Positions 54,520-62,503 of a stretch of 64,000 nt of DNA are shown piece by piece. The translations under genes were made by a program, and so were the position numbers. Each line of letters starts with the position of its first letter. The first letter of the stretch is position 1. Source of the DNA: Nocardiopsis metallicus. GTDB lineage: Bacteria > Actinomycetota > Actinomycetes > Streptosporangiales > Streptosporangiaceae. The stretch lies in the NCBI RefSeq assembly GCF_014201115.1, contig NZ_JACHDO010000001.1, positions 2,356,001 through 2,420,000 of the forward strand, given 5' to 3'. A model generated the notes under the pieces. That model saw nothing but the letters and a program-made list of their open reading frames with translations, had not been told where the DNA came from and made no database searches.

Positions 54520-54836
54520 GCCATCCCCGAAGCCGGCTGGACGAGGTCATCCACTCCCCCGTCCGGTTCTCCGTCGTCGCGGCGCTGGCCTCGGCCACCA
54601 GCATCGAGTTCCGGGTCCTGCGGGACCTGGTGGAGGTCAGCGACTCCGTGCTCTCCAAGCAGATCGCGACCCTGGAGGAGGCCGAGTACGTGGGCGTGAC
54701 CAAGTTCCGGGTCGGCCGCCGCACCCGGACGTCCCTGTCCCTGACCTCCCAGGGTCGCAAGGCCTTCGAACAGCACGTCCAGGCGCTGCGCGACATCGCC
54801 GAGGGACTGGATCTGCCTCTGCCAGACTCCGACTGA
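54516..54836 (+). CDS. Winged-helix (ArsR/MarR-like) transcriptional regulator
   Basis: 106 aa from TTG 54516, overlapping the stop of the membrane protein gene. Single winged-helix domain: 'VIHSPVRFSVVAALASATSIEFRVLRDLVEVSDSVLSKQIATLEEAEYVGV' then wing 'FRVGRRTRTSLSLTSQGRKAFEQHVQAL'. This is the small DNA-binding type (HTH_27-like) often paired with membrane proteins. No effector domain. Confidence 0.85.
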   Translation: MSHPRSRLDEVIHSPVRFSVVAALASATSIEFRVLRDLVEVSDSVLSKQIATLEEAEYVGVTKFRVGRRTRTSLSLTSQGRKAFEQHVQALRDIAEGLDLPLPDSD

Positions 54837-54841
54837 ACCCG

Positions 54842-55609
54842 TTACCCTTCCGTCGCAGCCGTGTCCCGGGCACGCGCCGCGCGCAGTTCGAGCGCGTCCA
54901 GGAGCAGTTCGAGGACCACCTCGAAGTGGTCCCGTTCGTCGACGTCCGGGAGGAAGGGCGACACGGCGGCGAGGTTCGGGTGCTCACGCGCGGAGGCAGT
55001 GAGGTAGGAGCGCCGCCAGGCCGACCGGTCCTCCTCCTGCTGTTCCCGGTCCAGGGAGTGGAAACCCGCCTCGTAGGAGCTCAGGGCGAAGGCCGTCTCC
55101 GTGAGCGCCCGGTAGTACGTCGCGGCGTCCCGTTCGGCGAAACCGGCCTGCCGGAGTGCGCCGACGACCGCGTCACTGCCCCGTAGCTCCGCCGGTCCGC
55201 GGGTGACCCGGGTGGAGACCAGGGCCGCCACCCGGGGATGTGCCAGGCTGGCCCACCGGATGCGTCGGGCGAGGTCGGCCAGGGTCTCCCGCCAGGCGTC
55301 CGCCGCGGTGAAGTCCCGCAGCGCCTCGTCGAGCAGGCGTTCGGCCAGCCCGAGCAGGATGGCGTCCTTGCCGTCGAAGTGCCGCAGCACCGCCGTGTGG
55401 TTGGAGCCCAGCTCCTTGCCCAGCCGCCGCAGGGTCAGGGCGTCCGGACCGTCGTTCTCGATGACGGTGCGGGCAGCGTCCAGGATGCCGTCCGGGGTCA
55501 GCCCGGCCGACGGGGGGCGGCCGCGCCGCGCGGCGGGCCGCCCTGTCGCCGGGGCCCCGTGAGCGGGCTCGGCATCGGGACCGGTGCCCGACACCTCTCC
55601 TGCGCTCAT
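54842..55609 (-). CDS. TetR-family regulator
   Basis: 255 aa from ATG 55609, overlapping the serine hydrolase stop (ATGA). A disordered N-terminus rich in Ala, Pro and Gly precedes the HTH 'TPDGILDAARTVIENDGPDALTLRRLGKELGSNHTAVLRHFDGKDAIL', with 'SNHTAVLRHF' as recognition helix. The C-terminal ligand domain is TetR_C-like and includes 'YYRALTETAFALSSYEAGFHSLD'. Likely autoregulates the hydrolase-tetR operon through the palindrome at 56863-56897. Confidence 0.88.
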   Translation of the reverse strand: MSAGEVSGTGPDAEPAHGAPATGRPAARRGRPPSAGLTPDGILDAARTVIENDGPDALTLRRLGKELGSNHTAVLRHFDGKDAILLGLAERLLDEALRDFTAADAWRETLADLARRIRWASLAHPRVAALVSTRVTRGPAELRGSDAVVGALRQAGFAERDAATYYRALTETAFALSSYEAGFHSLDREQQEEDRSAWRRSYLTASAREHPNLAAVSPFLPDVDERDHFEVVLELLLDALELRAARARDTAATEG

Positions 55610-56841
55610 CGGCCATCCTCCAGGTAGGCGACCACCGCGCGCAGGGCGGCCACGGTCTCGGCGTCGCGGTCGTGGTCGTCGGCGGTGGGCCAGGCGCTGG
55701 TCTTGACGATGACCACGTCGGCGTCGGGATCGACCCACAGGAACTGGCCGTGGATGCCCAGGCCGGTGAAGGCCCGCCGTTCACCGCCCAGGGTCCACCA
55801 CAGGTCGGAGTAGCCGTAGTGCGGCAGGCCGGTCGGCCCGAGCTTGCCCACCTCCAGGTGGGGCTCCCCGGCGCCACGAGCGCGTTCGGCCCACCCTTCG
55901 GGGAGGAGCCGTTCGCCGTCGTGGACCCCGTCCCGGGCCATGAGCAGGCCGACCTTGGCCAGGTCCCGGACGGTGGCGTTGAACGAACCGCCGGCCAGCG
56001 CGGTGCGCGGACGCTCGCGGGTCAGGAAGTAGTAGGCGTCGTCCTCGGCGCCGATCCGGTCCCAGAGGCGGTCGGCCGCGTACTCGGCGATGGGCATGCC
56101 GACGGCGGCCTCGAGCACCCAGCCGAGCACCTGGGTGTCCAGGGTGGAGTAGTTGAAGCGGGTGCCCGGCGGCACTGTGGCCGGGACCCCCTTGAGCACG
56201 GCCAGCAGGGAACCGCCGCCGGTCACCGCCCGTTCGAAGTCGTTGATCGTGGCCGAGGGATCCGGGTAGTCCTCCAGGTACTCGTCCCCGGCGCCGCTGC
56301 TCATCCGGAGCAGGTCCTCGACGGTCGCCTCGGCGTAGGCGGTGCCCGCCAGGTCGGGGCGGTGATCCGCGACCCGGTCCGCCAGGGAACCGATGTCGCC
56401 CTCGGCCAGGGCCATCCCGACCAGGACCGAGGTCACGGACTTGGTGAGGGAGAAGAGCTGGAACCGGGTGTGGGGGCCGGCGAAACGCCCGGGATAGGTC
56501 TCGTGGACGAGGACGCCCCTGTGCACGACCACGAAACCGGTGGTGTTGGTGGCGTCGTGCAGTTCACCCATGGTGCGCCGACGGCCACCGTACTCGTAGA
56601 CCACCGGCAGCGGCCGAGCCGCGCGGGGCAGCGGGCGCGGCGCCCCGGAGCGGGGGACCTCCTGGGTGGGCATGAGCGCGTCCATGTGCGTGAACGTCCA
56701 CTCGTTGATCGGGCGCCGGGTGACGACCTCGGCCTGGTTGCGCCACAGCCACATGGCTCCGGCGCCCAGGCCCGCACCCAGCCCGGTGGCGGCCGCCAGT
56801 GCCGCCAGGCTCCTGATCGCTCGGGACCGACTCGATTCCAT
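55606..56841 (-). CDS. Serine hydrolase, beta-lactamase/esterase family
   Basis: 411 aa. N-terminal membrane anchor or signal 'AIRSLAALAAATGLGAGLGAGAMWLW', then the class C beta-lactamase/DD-peptidase fold: SxxK 'LFSLTKSVTSVLVGMALAEG', the Tyr motif in 'GTRFNYSTLDTQVLGWVLE', and a third motif 'GLGIHGQFLWVDPDADVVIV' (HxG in place of KTG, as in esterase/6-aminohexanoate hydrolase relatives). Substrate unknown. First gene of a two-gene unit with the TetR regulator. Confidence 0.88.
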   Translation of the reverse strand: MESSRSRAIRSLAALAAATGLGAGLGAGAMWLWRNQAEVVTRRPINEWTFTHMDALMPTQEVPRSGAPRPLPRAARPLPVVYEYGGRRRTMGELHDATNTTGFVVVHRGVLVHETYPGRFAGPHTRFQLFSLTKSVTSVLVGMALAEGDIGSLADRVADHRPDLAGTAYAEATVEDLLRMSSGAGDEYLEDYPDPSATINDFERAVTGGGSLLAVLKGVPATVPPGTRFNYSTLDTQVLGWVLEAAVGMPIAEYAADRLWDRIGAEDDAYYFLTRERPRTALAGGSFNATVRDLAKVGLLMARDGVHDGERLLPEGWAERARGAGEPHLEVGKLGPTGLPHYGYSDLWWTLGGERRAFTGLGIHGQFLWVDPDADVVIVKTSAWPTADDHDRDAETVAALRAVVAYLEDGR

Positions 56842-56862
56842 CGCTCACCCTTCCTCGCCGTC

Positions 56863-56897
56863 TTTTCGTTCCAATGGTGACACCACTGGAACGAAAA
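56863..56897. promoter_or_regulatory. 35-bp near-perfect palindrome: probable TetR operator
   Basis: Arms 56863-56879 and 56881-56897 around one central base, with a single mismatch (inner halves CGTTCCAATGGTG and CACCACTGGAACG). It lies 22 bp upstream of the serine hydrolase start. Length and symmetry fit a TetR dimer-pair operator in the promoter of the hydrolase-tetR operon. Confidence 0.75.
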
Positions 56898-57028
56898 AGG
56901 CAAGAGCGAACCCGCGCACAGAGTGGTGCGCGGGTTCGGTCGACCCCGGCCAGGGGCCGGGGTGACGGATCGGCGGTCCTCCGCCGCGCTGCGTCCGCCC
57001 CTCGGGGGCGCGCGGCGAAGGACCGGCC

Positions 57029-58057
57029 TCAGGCGACCCGCTCTGGCAGGCGGGCCTCCCGGTCGGGTGACCCGGGGACGCCGTCCTTCGTCCCCGGGCC
57101 GGTCTTGCTGTGCCGCGCGCGTACCGCCTTCACGGACCTCGCGGCCTTCGCGGACCCGCGCCCGGGCACGGCGGGTTTGGCGCTCCGGTCGCCCCGGGCG
57201 GCGCCGATCCCGGCGACCACCACGAGCCCCATTCCGACCAGCTGCACGGCGACCGGCGCCTGACCGATGATGATCAGACCCATCACCAGGGCCACGGCGG
57301 GCTCCAGGCTGGAGAAGGTGCTGTAGGCGGTCCGACTCATCCGCTGGAGGGCGATCATCTCCAGCAGGAACGGCACCATCGGGAAGAGCAGCGCGATGAG
57401 CAGCGTGAACATGATCAGCCCGAGATCGGGCTCGGCGATCGCGGCCGGGGCGCCCAGCGGCGCGGTGACCAGCGCGCCGACGGTCATCGCCAGGGCCAGG
57501 CCGTGCACGGCCTTGAAACCGGAGCCGACCCGCTGGGTGAGCACGATGTAGCCGACCACGCAGACCGCTCCGGCCAGCGCGAAGCCGACGCCGACCAGGT
57601 CGAGATCGCCCATCCAGGGGCGGGTCAGGCAGACCACGCCGACCACGGCGGCGACGATCCACACGAGTTCGCGGCGGCGGCGCATGGCCGCCACGGCGAC
57701 CACGAGGGTGCCCAGGAACTCGATGGAGGTGGCGGTGCCCAGCTCGATCCGCGCCGTCGCCTCGGAGTAGAACAGCATCATCCCCGCGCTCGCTGTGCCC
57801 AGGATCACCACGGCCCCCAGCTCACGGGCGGTCGCCGCGCGCACGGCCCGCCACAGGGAGGGACCGCCGAGCACCAGGAGCAGCAGCGCCGCCCACGTCA
57901 GCCGCAGCCAGGTGATCGTGGCCGGGCTCGCCTGAGCGAAGGCGGTCACGGCCAGGGCGCTGCCGGTGTGCAGCGTGAACATGGCGATGAGCAGCATCAG
58001 CGGCGCCGGGACCTGAATCCGGGCACGACGGGACGAAGAGAGGAATGAGGGGATCAC
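57029..58057 (-). CDS. EamA/RhtA-type drug-metabolite transporter
   Basis: 342 aa from GTG 58057 (12 further codons upstream remain open). Ten predicted helices in two EamA halves: 'SPATITWLRLTWAALLLLVL', 'FYSEATARIELGTATSIEFLGTLVVAV' and 'LVGVGFALAGAVCVVGYIVL' in the first, 'FLLEMIALQRMSRTAYSTFSSLEPAVALVMGLIIIGQAP' in the second. RhtA-like proteins export amino acids or metabolites. The C-terminal 50 residues are a basic, disordered tail. Divergent from a LysR gene 71 bp away that probably regulates it. Confidence 0.87.
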   Translation of the reverse strand: MIPSFLSSSRRARIQVPAPLMLLIAMFTLHTGSALAVTAFAQASPATITWLRLTWAALLLLVLGGPSLWRAVRAATARELGAVVILGTASAGMMLFYSEATARIELGTATSIEFLGTLVVAVAAMRRRRELVWIVAAVVGVVCLTRPWMGDLDLVGVGFALAGAVCVVGYIVLTQRVGSGFKAVHGLALAMTVGALVTAPLGAPAAIAEPDLGLIMFTLLIALLFPMVPFLLEMIALQRMSRTAYSTFSSLEPAVALVMGLIIIGQAPVAVQLVGMGLVVVAGIGAARGDRSAKPAVPGRGSAKAARSVKAVRARHSKTGPGTKDGVPGSPDREARLPERVA

Positions 58058-58128
58058 CCGACTATTGCACCGACATCGTTCGTTTCTGTCCACGAACTGA
58101 TGGTTGATGAAGCATGTAGTTTTGGTTG

Positions 58129-59049
58129 ATGGATTTCACGCGCCTCCGCCTGCTCGTCGAACTGGAACGATTCGGCACGATGGCCGCCGTGTCCGAGGTC
58201 ACAGGCATGAGCACCTCCGCCGTCTCCAAACACTTCGCCGTTCTGGAGAAGGAGGCGGGTGTCCCGCTCCTCGTCCCGGACGGGCGGCGGGTACGGCTCA
58301 CCCCGGCTGGCCGGCGACTGGCCGAGCACGCCGTGGACATCCTCGCGCGGGTCGAGACGGCCCAGGCCGAGTTCGACGGCGACACCGAGCCGGTGGGCCG
58401 CGTCGACCTGGTGATGTACACGTCAGCGGCGCCGATCGTGCTCCCGGCACTGCGCCGGCTGCGGCGCGACCACCCCGGTATAGACATCCGCCTGACCGAG
58501 TACGAGTCGGACCAGGCGCTGGGTCTGCTGCAGGACGGCGGGGCGGATCTGGGGGTGGTGTACCAGTACAGCCTTCTCCCCCGAGAATTCCCGGGCACGC
58601 TGACGGTGTACCCGGTGGGAACGGAGGGGCTGCTGCTCTCCCAGCCCTCCCAGGGCGCGGACAGCCGGACGCTGACCCGGCGCCGGCTGCGTGAGCTCGC
58701 GGACGCCTCCTGGATCGCCAGCCCCTACCGGGGTGACGAGGAGGCCCTGCTGCAGCGCATGTGCGCCGACGCCGGGTTCACCCCCCGGATCCGGCACCGC
58801 GTGGACACCCTGGAGCTGTTCGAGGAGCTGGTGGCCACCGGAGTGGGAGTGGGCGTGGTGCCCCGTCTGTCGAGCACTACCCGGCGCGGGGTCGCGCACG
58901 CACCGCTGGGCGAGCTGGGCGGGGTGCGCCAGGTGTACCTGGCCGGGCGCACCGGCGGTTGGGCCTGGCGGCCGATCCGCGTGGTCGCCGCCTATCTGCA
59001 CCAGGCCGCGGAGGACGTGCTCAACGACGTCCCACCGCTCCCGTTCTGA
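58129..59049 (+). CDS. LysR-family regulator divergent from the transporter
   Basis: 306 aa from ATG 58129. N-terminal LysR wHTH 'FTRLRLLVELERFGTMAAVSEVTGMSTSAVSKHFAVLEKEAG', then a periplasmic-binding-like effector domain ('LVMYTSAAPIVLPALRRLRRDHPGI', 'ELVATGVGVGVVPRLSS'). The 71-bp divergent gap holds two direct copies of TGGTTGATG (near 58102 and 58121) that may form its site. Likely controls the EamA transporter. Confidence 0.9.
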   Translation: MDFTRLRLLVELERFGTMAAVSEVTGMSTSAVSKHFAVLEKEAGVPLLVPDGRRVRLTPAGRRLAEHAVDILARVETAQAEFDGDTEPVGRVDLVMYTSAAPIVLPALRRLRRDHPGIDIRLTEYESDQALGLLQDGGADLGVVYQYSLLPREFPGTLTVYPVGTEGLLLSQPSQGADSRTLTRRRLRELADASWIASPYRGDEEALLQRMCADAGFTPRIRHRVDTLELFEELVATGVGVGVVPRLSSTTRRGVAHAPLGELGGVRQVYLAGRTGGWAWRPIRVVAAYLHQAAEDVLNDVPPLPF

Positions 59050-59260
59050 CCGCCGGGACCTGCCCAGACGGGCCCATCTGCGCAGGAACCCGCCTGGGCA
59101 CGGGCCCGACCGCGCACGGGCCTGATCGCACGCGGGCCCGAACATACGCGGAACGGACCGCGTGAAGGACGGACCGCGTGCAGGGCCGACCAGATGCAGG
59201 ACCGGCCGCGCCCAGGGAAGCGTCAACCGAGAGCGGGGTTCGGTGAGAGGAGGCAGGGGC

Positions 59261-60190
59261 TCAGCCCGCGATGGCGAAGGGGCCGACCGAGGGGACCGGG
59301 ACCTTGCTGGCGGCCTCGCGGATCGCGGTGAGCAGGGGTTCTGGGGTGGCCCCGGCCCGGGAGAGCACGACGATGTGGCGGCGGGCGGTCTCGCGTACCC
59401 CGCGTACGACGATCTGCGGGTGGTTGAGCCCGGTCCAGGCCAGGCGCGGCATCAGGGCGACCCCCAGCCCCGCCTGGACCATGGAGAACACGGCGCTGAA
59501 GTCGTCGACGGTGTGCACGACCCGCGGCTGGAACCCCGCCTGGTTGGCGGCAGCGGTCACGCACGCGTGCCAGGCGGTGCCGGGCGCGGACATGATCCAG
59601 TCCTCCCCGGCCAGGTCGTCGGCCAGATGGAGGCTGGTACGGGTGGCCAGGGGGTGCTGGTAGGGCAGGATCGCGTCGAAGAGCTCGACCATGACCGGGT
59701 CGCTGCGAAAGTCCGGGTCACCCGCGGCCGGGAGGTGGCTGCTGGACATGGTGACGGCCACGTCCAGGCGGCCGGAGCGCACCATCTCGGCGCTGTCCTC
59801 GGGCTCGGCCTGCACGACCTCGAAGTTCCACCCGGGGTGGCTGCCGCGCAGGCGGGCCAGGGCGGGGGCGACCAGGTCGCTGATGCCGGTGGAGAAGGAG
59901 CCCACCCGGACGACCCCGCGGTCGCCGTCGGCGTACTCGGCCAGGTCGGCGGTGGCGCGCTCCATCTCCGCGAAGATGACGTGCGCGCGCTTGAGCAGGA
60001 CCCGGGCGGCGCCGGTGAGCAGGAAACGACGGCCTTGGCGTTCGACGAGGGGAACCCCGGCCTCCCTGGCCAGGGCGGCGAGCTGCTGGGAGACCGCCGA
60101 CGGGGTGACGTTGAGCGCCTCCGCCGTGGCTGCCACCGTGCGGTGGTGGTCAAGGGCTTGAAGGAGCTGCAACCGCCGAACGTCGATCAT
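59261..60190 (-). CDS. LysR-family regulator
   Basis: 309 aa from ATG 60190; the longer frame upstream lacks family similarity. wHTH 'RRLQLLQALDHHRTVAATAEALNVTPSAVSQQLAALAREAG', linker helix with 'LLKRAHVIFAEMERATADLAEY', and effector domain 'GVVRVGSFSTGISDLVAPALARLR' with 'MVQAGLGVALMPRLAWTG'. Divergent from the GNAT gene (301-bp gap). The 59050-59260 stretch behind it is simple GC-rich non-coding DNA. Confidence 0.9.
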   Translation of the reverse strand: MIDVRRLQLLQALDHHRTVAATAEALNVTPSAVSQQLAALAREAGVPLVERQGRRFLLTGAARVLLKRAHVIFAEMERATADLAEYADGDRGVVRVGSFSTGISDLVAPALARLRGSHPGWNFEVVQAEPEDSAEMVRSGRLDVAVTMSSSHLPAAGDPDFRSDPVMVELFDAILPYQHPLATRTSLHLADDLAGEDWIMSAPGTAWHACVTAAANQAGFQPRVVHTVDDFSAVFSMVQAGLGVALMPRLAWTGLNHPQIVVRGVRETARRHIVVLSRAGATPEPLLTAIREAASKVPVPSVGPFAIAG

Positions 60191-60491
60191 GTCCTCCAAT
60201 TTATGACAGAACGGCCAGGTTTCGACGGAGTTTCGGACAGATAACCCACTCTCAGGAGGTGATTCCGTACACACCGTCCACCCCTCCTCCACCACCCTCA
60301 CCGCGAAGTCCAGAAAAGAAAGATTCAAGATTCTTTCTCTCTAGTGATGTCGCGCGCGCTTTTTCTTCGTGTCGCACCCGTTCCGGCCGATACCGGCACG
60401 TACAGTCAGACCCAGCAGCTCAACCACGGGGACGCAGAATGCGCCCCCCAGGGGATCAGCACCCAATGCTGGTGGAACGGGTGAGAAGAAC
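60191..60491. promoter_or_regulatory. Divergent region between LysR and GNAT genes
   Basis: 301 bp with a relatively A/T-rich core at 60310-60370. No gene. Presumed promoters for both directions. Confidence 0.45.
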
Positions 60492-61049
60492 ATGCAAACT
60501 TCGCTGATGACCAAACCTCGTTCGACGAACGTCGGCGTCCTTGGCTTCCGCTACCTCGGAGCACACGAGGTGGAGGAGCTCGCCGACCTGTGGGGTGCCC
60601 TGCACCAGCAGCACACGGTGACCGCCCCGCACCTCGAGGACATCATCAGCGCGGTGGGCCTGGACGAGTCCTGGCGGCGCCGTCGCGCCCAGTACCTGAA
60701 CTGGCTGCGCGACCCCGACACCATGGCGATCCTGGCCGAGCACGAAGGTGATCTGGCCGGGTACGCGATGGTCACCATCCGTGAGAACGCCCAGGGCAGC
60801 TGGGACCGCGGTGAGCGGGTCGCCGTCGTGCAGACCTTCGCCATCGACCCCGAGTACACCGGTGCCGGCGTCGGCTCCAAGCTCCTGGAGGAGGTGCGCC
60901 GCCAGCTCGCCGCCATGGGCATCCGGGACATCGAGTTCTCCGCGCTGGCCACGGCCTCGGAGGACATCAGATTCCTGGAGCAGGAGGGCTTCCGCCCCTT
61001 CGTCACCACGATGGTCTGCCGCGTGGACGGCTTCGGCGCCCACGACTGA
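60492..61049 (+). CDS. GNAT-family N-acetyltransferase
   Basis: 185 aa from ATG 60492. GNAT core: 'AILAEHEGDLAGYAMVTIREN', beta4/motif A 'VAVVQTFAIDPEYTGAGVGSKLLEEVRRQLAAMGI' with the acetyl-CoA loop near 'YTGAGVGSK', and motif B 'IEFSALATASEDIRFLEQEGFRPF'. Acceptor unknown. Stands alone; the divergent LysR could regulate it. Confidence 0.9.
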   Translation: MQTSLMTKPRSTNVGVLGFRYLGAHEVEELADLWGALHQQHTVTAPHLEDIISAVGLDESWRRRRAQYLNWLRDPDTMAILAEHEGDLAGYAMVTIRENAQGSWDRGERVAVVQTFAIDPEYTGAGVGSKLLEEVRRQLAAMGIRDIEFSALATASEDIRFLEQEGFRPFVTTMVCRVDGFGAHD

Positions 61050-61237
61050 CCGCTCCCCCGGGCGTTTCCCGGCGTACCGGTGGCCGGTGCCCGGTGACGC
61101 CGCCCAGAACGAGTCCCCGCGCGGTCATACCCACGTCCCGCGCGGGGACTTCTCCGTACCCGGGCAGACGGCTCCGAGCGACACACCCGCTCCGCGCGGC
61201 TCGGCAAGGCCCAGGCCCGAAGCGCTACGCTCGGCCC

Positions 61238-62443
61238 GTGGCCTCCTCCGACTCCAGCACCTGCATCTTCCCCGGCTGTACCCGCCCGGTCCCTCGCGGT
61301 TCCTCCCCCGGACGACCGCCGCAATACTGCGACCTGCCCGAACACACCCGGTGGCGGGCGTGGAAGGAACGCCAGCGCCTGGCCCAGGAGGCGGAGAACG
61401 CGGAGGAGGCGGTCCGCTCCGAACAGGAGGAGGGCACCGCCGCTAAGCCCGCACAGGGCGCCGAGCCCGTCACCGCGGCCCGTCTGCGCGCCGACGACCT
61501 CCTGACCCGCTTCGCCGTGCAGGCCGAACAGCTCGGCGCGACCCTGGACTCGGCTACCCGGGCCTTCGCCACCATGTCCGACCCGGCCGCCGCCGAGGCG
61601 CAGGTCGAGGCGGCCCGGCTGGCCGCCGCCCGCCAGGTGTCGGAGGCCGATTCCGCCCGGTTGGAGGCGGAGAACCGCCGCCGCGAGGCGGAGGCGGCCC
61701 GGCGTTCCGCGGAGGAGGCCACGGCCGCCGCCGTGAGCGCCGCCCAGGACGCCGAGCGCATGGCCGAGGAGGCCCTGAGCCGCCGGGACGCCGCCGAGGC
61801 CGAGCGCGACAAGCAGACCGAACTCGCCCGCACCGCCATCGCGGAACGCGACGCGGCCGTGGCAGAGGCCAACTCCGGACTGGCCGCCGCCGAACACCGG
61901 ATCGCAGAGACCACCGAACGCGCCCGCGCCGAACTGGAACGAGAGCGCGCCGAGGCCGCCCGGATCCTGGAACGCGCTCGGACCGAGGCCGAGCGCCTGC
62001 GCACTGAAGCGGCCGAACAGTCCCGCCGCCGGGACGAGGCGGAGCTGGCCGAACGCGGCGCCCTGGCCCGGGCCGAGCGCGCCGAGGAGCAGGCCGCCCG
62101 CGACGCCCAGGTCCTGGCGGAGGAGCGCACCCGGTTCGGTGCCGAACTGGAACGCGCCCACCAGCGGTTGGAGTCCGACCGTGCCGCCGCCGAGGCCGAG
62201 CGCGCCCGCCTGACCGCCGAGCTGGACCGGCTGACAGCCGACCGCGAACGCCTGACCGCCGAACTGGACGCCCAGCGCCGTAACGCCGAACTCACGCTCG
62301 CCGAGGCCCGCGAGGCCGCCGCCGCACGCCTATCGGTGGCGGAGGAGGCCCGTGACCGTGCCCTGGAGCGCGCCGATCGGGCCGAGAGTGAGCTGGAGCG
62401 AGCGGGCGGAGACCGTGCGCAAGCCGTCGCCAAGAGCTCATGA
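61238..62443 (+). CDS. Long coiled-coil protein with N-terminal Cys-rich motif
   Basis: 401 aa from GTG 61238, probably leaderless: TACGCT ends 6 bp before the GTG. The N-terminus has 'STCIFPGCTRPVP' and 'PPQYCDLPEHTRWRAWKER', a Cys/His pattern that could bind zinc. From about residue 90 to the end it is a nearly continuous Ala/Glu/Arg coiled coil ('ARAELERERAEAARILERARTEAERLRTEA'). Resembles actinomycete chromosome-partition/response-regulator-like coiled-coil proteins. Function not known. Confidence 0.8.
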   Translation: MASSDSSTCIFPGCTRPVPRGSSPGRPPQYCDLPEHTRWRAWKERQRLAQEAENAEEAVRSEQEEGTAAKPAQGAEPVTAARLRADDLLTRFAVQAEQLGATLDSATRAFATMSDPAAAEAQVEAARLAAARQVSEADSARLEAENRRREAEAARRSAEEATAAAVSAAQDAERMAEEALSRRDAAEAERDKQTELARTAIAERDAAVAEANSGLAAAEHRIAETTERARAELERERAEAARILERARTEAERLRTEAAEQSRRRDEAELAERGALARAERAEEQAARDAQVLAEERTRFGAELERAHQRLESDRAAAEAERARLTAELDRLTADRERLTAELDAQRRNAELTLAEAREAAAARLSVAEEARDRALERADRAESELERAGGDRAQAVAKSS

Positions 62444-62503
62444 GCCCGCACACCCGTGACCTACGTGCCCTTTCGTCCCGGTATTTCGGCTTAGGATGGC
62501 CTC

